From: Hyphomicrobiales bacterium
Lineage (GTDB): Bacteria > Pseudomonadota > Alphaproteobacteria > Rhizobiales > Afifellaceae
DNA length: 8,673 nucleotides
Assembly (NCBI GenBank): GCA_013812985.1
Contig: JACCSN010000100.1
Coordinates: 1-8,673, forward strand
Direction: 5' to 3'
Positions within the stretch are counted from its first letter, which is position 1; the number at the start of each line of letters is the position of its first letter. Below, piece by piece: positions 1-5,752 of this stretch. Made by a program: the position numbers and the translations under genes. Below the pieces are notes generated by a model. That model saw only the letters and a program-made list of their open reading frames with translations. It was not told the DNA's origin and searched no databases.

Positions 1-481
1 TTACCAGGCGAGCGCCTCTCAGCATGGCGAGGTCGGTCGGATGGCGATCAGTGGGCGACGCGGCGAACGTATCCATCGCCGCGACAGTGGCGTAGTCGGC
101 GAGGATTCCCGTTACGGTGTTCAGGAAGACGCTCTTGCCGTTCCCGCCGGGTCCATAGACGAAGACGAGCGCGTGCTCGCGGGTGTCGCCGGTCAGGCAG
201 TAACCGCACCATTGCTGCAGGAACCGGATGAGCTGTGTGTCGGAGCCGGTGGTCTGGTCCAGGAAGGCCAGCCAGAGCGGGCACTTGGCGACCGGGGCCG
301 GCGCGACTCCGGCCACGTTGGTGATCCGATCGGCAGGATTGGCCGCCCGGAGGTTGCCTGTCCGCAGATCCACGGATCCCTCGGCGGTGCCGAGCAGGAG
401 GGCATCGCGGTCCCAGTCGGCGGAGGTCACGGCGAAGGTGCGATCGGACCGACAGAACCGTTCCACGCCGCCGGCGAAGTC
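1..481 (-). pseudogene. 5'-truncated P4/D5-family phage or plasmid primase-helicase, runs off left edge
   Basis: Reading leftward, the frame encodes the end of the D5_N region and the start of the superfamily 3 helicase domain found in phage P4-type and plasmid primases, which unwind and prime DNA for replication of mobile elements. Visible landmarks are the stretch VDLRTGNLRAANPADRIT, the block CPLWLAFLDQTTGSD, the block QQWCGYCLTGDTREHAL, a Walker A motif GPGGNGKS at 131-154, and the following DRHPTDLAMLRGARLV, all in the family's usual order. The frame stays open to base 1, so the C-terminal part lies outside the window. Upstream of about 481 family resemblance fades, and the permease gene begins its 3' end at 592, so the few hundred N-terminal residues normal for such primases are absent. 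No ATG lies near the start of homology; GTG at 466-464 is the first plausible start. Identity is fairly sure; whether the remnant is expressed is unknown. Confidence 0.8.
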
Positions 482-591
482 GGTCTTATATATAAGTGCC
501 GGTACCGTCAGCTCCCAAGGGTAGGGCTGCGGAAATATTGAGGCGCTTCGGGTCAGACGCCACGGTCCGTTCGTGATCTTCCGCGCAAGGC
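482..591. other. junction between primase remnant and transporter operon, with 12-bp AT palindrome
   Basis: This spacer lies between the stop of the permease gene (592-594) and the point where primase homology begins. The primase frame remains open through it on the minus strand, but the encoded residues do not resemble a primase that I recognise. It contains the perfect palindrome CTTATATATAAG at 485-496, a striking AT-rich patch in GC-rich DNA. I see no hairpin followed by a T-run that would serve as a terminator for the transporter operon. Confidence 0.4.
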
Positions 592-2577
592 TTAGGGCAA
601 CCCAAGTTCCCGCTTGCGGCGAATGGCATAGGCGCCGATCAGGCGGTCGGCGACGATGCCGATGAATGCGATGGACAATCCGGCGAGGATACCGCGCCCG
701 GTATCGGCGCCCGGCAGCGCCTTGTAGATCTCTTGCCCGAGGTCCCGGGAGCCGATGAGCGCGGTGATCGCTGTCATGGCAAGTGCCATCATGATTGTCT
801 GATTGATGCCGACCATGATCTCCGGTATCGCGATCGGCAGTTCCACCTTCCAGAGCCGCTGCATCGGCGTGCAGCCGGCCGCCCGCGCCGCCTCGATGAT
901 GACTGGCGGCACCCGCGTCAAGCCGAGATAGGTGAAGCGGATCACCGGCACGCTGGCATAGCCTAGTATCGCCATCACATTGGAGACGTCGCCGACCTTG
1001 AAGAGCATGATGACTGGGATGAGGTAGATGAAGGAGGGAAAGGTCTGCAGCGTGTCGCAGATCGACATCACGACGCGCGCGACCCTGTCATTGCGTGAGG
1101 CCCAAATGCCGGTCGGGATGCCGATCAGCACGCACAGAATCGTCGCGGCGGTCACGAGGTAGACCGTCAGCATGGCGGGGATCCAGTTGCCGATCACCAG
1201 GATAAAGCCGATCATGGCGGCGATCTTCAGCGCCAGCCCGACGCCGCCCAGCCGCCAGCCCGCAAGCGCCATGATCCCGAGCACAAGCGTCCACGGCACT
1301 GCGAGGTAGAAGTCGCGAAGTGGCAGCAGCGCGTTGACGATGATCCAGTCGCGCACCGGGAGGATATATTCGTAAAGGTTCTTCGACACCCAGCGGACGC
1401 CGATATCGATTGTTGAACCGATGCTGACTGTGAGCTCCTTGGGGGGGAGACCGACGGAAGGGACAAAACGGGCGAGAAGTGCACATGTCATCAGGGCGGC
1501 CAGAAAGACGAGCACGTGCCGGTGCCGTGCCCACCAGGGTTCGGCCGCGCCGCTCCGCGCCGGGGCGCGATACGCATAGGCCTGCGTAAGCCGGTCGAGC
1601 ACGACCGCGATCAGCACGATGGCGATCCCCTGCTCCGTCGCCTTGCCAACCTGCAGTTGCTGGAGCGAGTAGAGGAGCTTCTGGCCGAGCCCGGAAGCGC
1701 CAACCAGCGAGGCGATCACCGCAAGAGCGAGGGTGAGCATGACGACCTGGTTGAGCCCCAGCATGATCGTCTGATGGGCTGCCGGCAGCTCGACCTTCCA
1801 CAGGAGCTGGCGCGGCGTGCAGCCTGACATGCGGCCGGCTTCCGACACTTCGGGAGGGACGGTGCGGACGCCCAGAACGACGCAGCGCGCCATCGGCGGC
1901 ATTGCGAAGATCACGGTGGCGATCAAAGCCGGGACCTGGCCGAAGCCGAACAGGACGACGACCGGCGCGAGATAAGCCATGTGCGGCGTCGCCTGCATGA
2001 TATCGAGGGCCGGCGCGGTCGTCCGCTCCATACGGCGGCTCTTCACCGCGCCGATGCCGAGCGCCAGCCCGAGGCCGGCGGCGATCGGCACGGCGACCAG
2101 GACAAGAGCCAGTGTTTGCATGGTGTCGGCCCAGAGGCCGAACACGGCGACGTAGAGACATGAAGCCGCGCAGAACAGCGCCAGCCGCCAGCCGCTCACC
2201 CAGTGGCCGAGGACTGCCACCCCCGCCATGACCGCGATCCATGGGAGCGGCGGGATGCCGACGCTCCGAAATCCGCGGTAAAGCGCCGCCTCCACCCAGA
2301 ACAGCGGCCAGGAGAGCAGCCACGATAGACCGCGCGTGAGGTCGCGGACCTGTAGCGAGAACAGGCCGGCGTCGTTGGCCAGCCAGGCGAAGGCGCGCGT
2401 GATCCAGCTCTTCAGCGGAATGACCCAGTCCGCCGGCCAGGCCTCGGTCCAGGGCAGAAGGCGAGCGGCGATCAGGCTGGCGGCGACGACGGCGAGCACT
2501 GCGCCAAGCCACCAGAGGTTTTCCGCGCGAAGCCGGATGGTTGGCGGCGGCGCCGATTGCAGCTCGACGGCGCTCAA
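592..2577 (-). CDS. Quaternary-amine ABC transporter permease, tandem two-domain fusion (ProW-type)
   Basis: Inner-membrane channel subunit of a glycine betaine/proline-type importer. At 661 residues it is about twice the length of ordinary ProW/OpuAB permeases because it holds two permease domains in a row. Each half has the cytoplasmic EAA coupling loop that docks on the ATPase: EAGRMSGCTPRQLLWKVELP at 246-265 and EAARAAGCTPMQRLWKVELP at 562-581, exactly 316 residues apart and each followed by a conserved (L/I)NQ hydrophobic segment. Many hydrophobic membrane segments occur across both halves, and a second poorly conserved lead-in region (about 345-440) mirrors the N-terminal one (about 20-125). 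One chain could therefore form the whole channel. The start is TTG (2577-2575), which overlaps the ATPase stop as TTGA, suggesting translational coupling. It is the last gene of the operon. Substrate cannot be read from the permease; betaine, choline or a related methylated amine is inferred from family and neighbours. Confidence 0.93.
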   Translation of the reverse strand: MSAVELQSAPPPTIRLRAENLWWLGAVLAVVAASLIAARLLPWTEAWPADWVIPLKSWITRAFAWLANDAGLFSLQVRDLTRGLSWLLSWPLFWVEAALYRGFRSVGIPPLPWIAVMAGVAVLGHWVSGWRLALFCAASCLYVAVFGLWADTMQTLALVLVAVPIAAGLGLALGIGAVKSRRMERTTAPALDIMQATPHMAYLAPVVVLFGFGQVPALIATVIFAMPPMARCVVLGVRTVPPEVSEAGRMSGCTPRQLLWKVELPAAHQTIMLGLNQVVMLTLALAVIASLVGASGLGQKLLYSLQQLQVGKATEQGIAIVLIAVVLDRLTQAYAYRAPARSGAAEPWWARHRHVLVFLAALMTCALLARFVPSVGLPPKELTVSIGSTIDIGVRWVSKNLYEYILPVRDWIIVNALLPLRDFYLAVPWTLVLGIMALAGWRLGGVGLALKIAAMIGFILVIGNWIPAMLTVYLVTAATILCVLIGIPTGIWASRNDRVARVVMSICDTLQTFPSFIYLIPVIMLFKVGDVSNVMAILGYASVPVIRFTYLGLTRVPPVIIEAARAAGCTPMQRLWKVELPIAIPEIMVGINQTIMMALAMTAITALIGSRDLGQEIYKALPGADTGRGILAGLSIAFIGIVADRLIGAYAIRRKRELGLP

Positions 2578-3605
2578 TGCTGCGGCCCGCGGAACAGGCT
2601 GTCGATCATGCTTTGGCGCGTAACGATCCCGATCGGCCGCCCAGCCTCGTCGATGACGGGCACCGGGCCGTCAGCCTCCAGAACCCGCGCCGCCACGTCC
2701 CCCAGCTTTTGATGCGCACCGACGCCATCACCGTCAAAGCGCGCGTTTCGCGGCAGCGGCTCCATGATGCGCTCTACCGAGATGATGCGGTCGCGCGGCG
2801 CTTCGCGCGCGAAGTCCGCCACGTAAGCATCCGCCGGACTGGTTACTATCGCTTCGGGGGTACCGAGCTGGATCAGCCGTCCGTCCTTCATGATGCCAAT
2901 GCGGTCGGCAAGCCGCGTCGCCTCGTCGAAATCGTGCGTAATGAAGACAATCGTCTTCCGCAGCATCGTTTGCAGCTTGAGAAACTCGTCCTGCATTTCG
3001 CGGCGAATCAGCGGATCAAGCGCGGAGAACGGCTCGTCGAGAAACCAGATGTCGGGTTCCACGGCCAGGCTGCGCGCGATGCCGACGCGTTGCTGCTGAC
3101 CACCGGAAAGCTCGCGCGGGAAGTAGTCTTCCCGCCCATCGAGGCCGACCAGCGCCAGAATCCGGCGCGCCCGCGCCTCGCGCTCCTTGCGGTCGACCTT
3201 CTGCACCTCCAGCGGAAAGGCCACGTTGGAGAGCACGCTTCGATGCGGCAGGAGCCCAAAATTCTGAAACACCATGCCCATCTTGTGCCGCCTGATCTCG
3301 ATCAGTTCGGCTGGTCTGGCGGCGAGCAGGTCCGCGCCGTCGAACAGGACCTGCCCGGCGGTGGGCTCCGTCAGCCGCGTCAGGCAGCGGATGAGCGTCG
3401 ACTTGCCGGAGCCGGAGAGGCCCATGACGATCAGGATCTCGCCGGCCTTCACTTCGAACGACACGTCCTGGACGGCCCCTATATAGCCCGCCGCGCGGAG
3501 CTCCTCCGGAGCGGGTGACGGCCCGTGCGATCTTAGGAACGCGGCGGCGTCCGGGCCGAAGAGCTTCCATAGCCCCCGACAGGAGACCTTTACCTCGTCG
3601 GTCAT
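2574..3605 (-). CDS. Quaternary-amine ABC transporter ATP-binding protein (ProV/OpuAA-type)
   Basis: Cytoplasmic ATPase that drives the importer. The N-terminal stretch WKLFG...LRSHG followed by AVQDVSFEV is typical of the ProV/OpuAA branch. The ATPase core is intact: Walker A GLSGSGKST (62-70), Q-loop glutamine in VFQNFGLLPHRSV (Q114), signature LSGGQ (166-170), Walker B IWFLDEP with D190 and E191, D-loop SALD, and switch histidine H224 in THD. After the core, residues about 277-336 form what looks like a single CBS-type module (VPVIDEAGRPIGIVTR). E. coli ProV is near 400 residues with a CBS pair, so this 343-residue protein has a shortened regulatory tail. The ATG start is preceded by GGTGAGGAG (3616-3608) on its own strand. 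It lies 72 bp downstream of the binding-protein gene and overlaps the permease gene by 4 nt (TTGA). Confidence 0.95.
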   Translation of the reverse strand: MTDEVKVSCRGLWKLFGPDAAAFLRSHGPSPAPEELRAAGYIGAVQDVSFEVKAGEILIVMGLSGSGKSTLIRCLTRLTEPTAGQVLFDGADLLAARPAELIEIRRHKMGMVFQNFGLLPHRSVLSNVAFPLEVQKVDRKEREARARRILALVGLDGREDYFPRELSGGQQQRVGIARSLAVEPDIWFLDEPFSALDPLIRREMQDEFLKLQTMLRKTIVFITHDFDEATRLADRIGIMKDGRLIQLGTPEAIVTSPADAYVADFAREAPRDRIISVERIMEPLPRNARFDGDGVGAHQKLGDVAARVLEADGPVPVIDEAGRPIGIVTRQSMIDSLFRGPQH

Positions 3606-3677
3606 GGCTCCTCACCCGTCATCGCCGCCGGGCTCGGGCCGGCGGGTCCCGCCGGCTCGATCAATCGGCTCGGGAGG
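3606..3677 (-). other. Intercistronic stem-loop between binding-protein and ATPase genes
   Basis: The 72-bp gap between the first two transporter genes holds a perfect GC hairpin, GCCGGCGG-GTC-CCGCCGGC at 3638-3656 (8-bp arms, or 9-bp arms around a single central base). No T-run follows on the minus strand, so it does not look like a simple terminator. In known importer operons such stem-loops after the binding-protein gene protect its mRNA or partly attenuate readthrough, giving more binding protein than membrane subunits. That role here is inference from position. The ribosome-binding site of the ATPase gene (3616-3608) lies just downstream. Confidence 0.55.
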
Positions 3678-4631
3678 TCACGGCATCCATGTCTTCCACT
3701 TGGCTTCGTTCTCGGCGATCCACTTCTTGGCGGCGTCCTCCGGGCTCAGCGCGTCGACGTCCACCATCGCCGCGGCCGCCGCGATCTCTTCGTTGTTGAA
3801 ATTTACGTTCCTGAGGAAGGCGGCGGCGGCTGGCCACTTCTTCTCCAGGTCCGGGGAACCCGCCTTCTTGAGGTAGCCTTTCTCCGGCGCGCCGCAATCG
3901 TAGATGGCCTGAGGGTTGGATCCCCAGGCGGGGTCGCTGTGGCACGCCGGGTCGTAATCCGGAAACTTCACGAACTCGCCCTCGAACTTCGCCTCGATGA
4001 AGTTCGGCGTCCAGTTGAACAGGACGATCGGTTCCTTGCGGTCGTAGGCCGCCTGGAGTTCCGCCCACAAGGTTGCCGCCTGCCCGACGGGAACCTCCTG
4101 GAAATTCATGTTCAGCGCCTGGATGCGTTCCGAGTAATGCTTGCCCCAATCCGCCGGCGGCCCGACGAAACGGCCCTTCGGCTGCGTCTCGGCTGTGGCA
4201 AACTTGTCGGCGCAAGCGTCAAGCGCTTTCCAGTCCGGCAGGCCGGGGCAGACCTCTTTCACATATGTCGGATACCACCAGTCCTCGCGCGTGATGGCTT
4301 CGTGGTCGCCCAGGTCGAGGAGGCCCTGCGCCTTGGCCTTCTCGAAGGATTCCGCCTGCGAGCCCTCCCAGACCTCGATCTGGAAATCCATGTCGTTATT
4401 TGGCATGGCGGTATATTGCAGCTGGGTATCGGACGACTTGTATTCGACGTTGTAGCCCATCTGCTCCAGAAGCTGGCCGACGACGTTCGAAAGCACGAGT
4501 TGGCTCGTCCAGTTGTTCGTCACGATCCTGATCGGATCCGCTGATTCTGGCACAGCCGCCGACGAGAGCCCTGCAGCGAAGAGCATCGGGGCGAACAGGC
4601 CAGCTGCTGCAATTCTTCTCAATGCGTGCAT
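3678..4631 (-). CDS. Periplasmic substrate-binding protein of quaternary-amine ABC transporter (OpuAC/ProX-type)
   Basis: Captures the substrate in the periplasm and delivers it to the permease. The 317-residue product begins MHALRRIAAAGLFAPMLFA, a Sec signal peptide with likely cleavage after A25 (SSA). The mature part starts with IRIVTNNWTSQLVLSNVVGQLLE, followed by the MDFQIEVWEG and WWYPTYVKEVCPGLPDW blocks characteristic of OpuAC-family betaine-type binding proteins. Aromatic residues that could build a cation-pi cage for a quaternary ammonium group include W41, W88, W118, W119, Y120 and W207; which of them do so is inference. Four cysteines (128, 140, 230, 246) could make two periplasmic disulfides. 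I chose ATG 4631-4629 because it gives a proper signal peptide and has a GAGGT site (4642-4638) at good spacing; the frame stays open further upstream but that part is not protein-like. First gene of the operon, divergent from the kinase gene. Confidence 0.95.
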   Translation of the reverse strand: MHALRRIAAAGLFAPMLFAAGLSSAAVPESADPIRIVTNNWTSQLVLSNVVGQLLEQMGYNVEYKSSDTQLQYTAMPNNDMDFQIEVWEGSQAESFEKAKAQGLLDLGDHEAITREDWWYPTYVKEVCPGLPDWKALDACADKFATAETQPKGRFVGPPADWGKHYSERIQALNMNFQEVPVGQAATLWAELQAAYDRKEPIVLFNWTPNFIEAKFEGEFVKFPDYDPACHSDPAWGSNPQAIYDCGAPEKGYLKKAGSPDLEKKWPAAAAFLRNVNFNNEEIAAAAAMVDVDALSPEDAAKKWIAENEAKWKTWMP

Positions 4632-4730
4632 ATGGATACCTCGCGCTTGGAGGGCCGACACCCGGCCGCGACGCTTGCTTCGTGTTAAGCGACCATCCAC
4701 TGTATCGCGGGCCGCAAGCCGCGTCGAGCC

Positions 4731-4755
4731 TCGGGCATCCCGCGCCGATGCCCGA
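4731..4755. promoter_or_regulatory. Perfect 9-bp inverted repeat, candidate operator
   Basis: TCGGGCATC and GATGCCCGA form exact inverted arms separated by 7 bases (CCGCGCC), for a 25-bp element in the divergent region. The half-site centre spacing of 16 bp, about one and a half helical turns, fits binding by a dimeric regulator, but I cannot name the regulator. If the possible promoter at 4774-4803 is real, this element would sit just downstream of the transporter's transcription start, a typical repressor position. It could alternatively fold as a hairpin in the 5' leader of the transporter mRNA. Confidence 0.5.
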
Positions 4756-4773
4756 AAGTCCGTGCTGTCACAT

Positions 4774-4803
4774 ATTCTAGGCGCGCCATGCTGGCCATGA
4801 CAT
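4774..4803 (-). promoter_or_regulatory. Possible sigma-70-type promoter for the transporter operon
   Basis: On the minus strand, ATGTCA (4803-4798, four of six matches to TTGACA) is followed after 18 bases by TAGAAT (4779-4774, five of six matches to TATAAT). Transcription would start near 4767, giving a leader of about 135 nt before the ATG at 4631. This is a pattern match only, in a region where some promoter is expected. I found no comparably convincing promoter for the plus-strand genes. Confidence 0.3.
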
Positions 4804-4855
4804 CGGATTTGCGTGATTGCGGCGTCGACGCTCCACAGGCCGCGGAGACTTGATC

Positions 4856-5752
4856 TTGCTTGAGCCAAGGGAGACGCCGGCGGGACATGCGGCGCGGCTG
4901 CCGATCTGGACCGCGCGGGTCGAGCCCCGACCGCTCGCGGGTGGCATGACCAACACGAATTTCTCCGTGGAGGATGGCGGCCGGCGCTACGTCGTGCGCA
5001 TCGGCGGCGATATCGACGTGCACGGAATTTCCAGGAAGAATGAGCTTGCCGCCAGCCGCGCGGCCCATGCGGCCGGGATTGCGCCGGAGGTGGTCCATGC
5101 GGAGCCGGGCGCGCTGGTGCTTGCCTTTGTTGAGGGGCGGACTTTCCAGCCGGAAGACATCCGGAACCCGACCAATCTCGACAGGATCGTTGCGCTGTTG
5201 CGCCGCTGCCATCGGGACATCCCGCAGCATCTGAGGGGCCCCGGTTTCATGTTCTGGCCATTCCATGTTGTGCGCGACTACGGGCACACGCTGCGCGAGC
5301 AGCACGGGCGCGAGTCGGCTCAGGTCGCCGGCTTGCTCAGCCATGCCGACGTCCTTGAGCGTGCCGTCGGCCCGATCGACGTCGGATTCGGACACAATGA
5401 CCTGCTCGCGGCAAATATCATCGACGATGGAAACTCGCTCTGGCTAGTCGATTGGGAATATGCCGGGTTCAACTCGCCCCTGTTCGACTTGGGCGGGTTG
5501 GCGTCGAACAGCGGCCTTTCGCCGGAACATCGGGAGCGGCTGCTGGAAGCCTATTTCGAGCGGCCGGTGACAGACGAGCTCCGGCTCCGCCACGTGGCGA
5601 TGACCGCCGTGTCGCTGTTGCGCGAAACCCTGTGGAGCATGGTCTCGGAACTCCATTCTACCATCGAATTCGACTATCGCGCCTATTCGGCAGAGAACCT
5701 GTCGCGCTTTGAAGGCGCGTTCGCCGCCTTCGAGGACATGGAGCGTTCATGA
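4856..5752 (+). CDS. Choline/ethanolamine kinase-family phosphotransferase (APH-like fold)
   Basis: Cytoplasmic protein of about 298 residues from the aminoglycoside phosphotransferase/choline kinase superfamily, which transfers phosphate from ATP to small hydroxylated molecules. Using TTG 4856 as residue 1: nucleotide loop LAGGMTNTNF (27-36), RYVVRIGG (44-51), NELAASRAAHAAGIAPEVV (62-80), Brenner motif GHNDLLAANI (179-188) with catalytic aspartate D182, and metal-binding DWEYAG (199-204) with D199. The lysine usual after the glycine loop appears as R48, as in many bacterial choline-kinase-like proteins. Start choice: a TGA stop in frame at 4814-4816 limits the options to TTG at 4817, 4850 or 4856; GGAG at 4844-4847 favours 4856. 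The gene ends in an ATGA overlap with the flavoenzyme gene and is divergent from the transporter operon. Substrate is unknown; choline or a related amino alcohol is the obvious candidate, but the betaine-catabolic context does not require phosphorylation. Confidence 0.88.
   Translation: MLEPRETPAGHAARLPIWTARVEPRPLAGGMTNTNFSVEDGGRRYVVRIGGDIDVHGISRKNELAASRAAHAAGIAPEVVHAEPGALVLAFVEGRTFQPEDIRNPTNLDRIVALLRRCHRDIPQHLRGPGFMFWPFHVVRDYGHTLREQHGRESAQVAGLLSHADVLERAVGPIDVGFGHNDLLAANIIDDGNSLWLVDWEYAGFNSPLFDLGGLASNSGLSPEHRERLLEAYFERPVTDELRLRHVAMTAVSLLRETLWSMVSELHSTIEFDYRAYSAENLSRFEGAFAAFEDMERS

Noticed and set aside
41..541. Plus-strand open frame of 166 codons
   Set aside because: It lies antisense to the primase frame, whose Walker A and flanking motifs are clear; its translation has no recognisable features.
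1088..2512. Minus-strand open frame of 474 codons inside the permease gene
   Set aside because: Arginine/proline-rich translation typical of an out-of-frame shadow in GC-rich DNA; the permease frame carries both EAA motifs and membrane segments.
2541..3518. Plus-strand 325-codon frame antisense to the ATPase gene
   Set aside because: Shadow frame; the opposite strand has a complete set of ABC ATPase motifs.
4632..4868. N-terminal extension of the binding protein by 79 residues
   Set aside because: It would place the signal peptide internally, overlap the kinase start region, and cover the inverted repeat; ATG 4631 with GAGGT is the better start.
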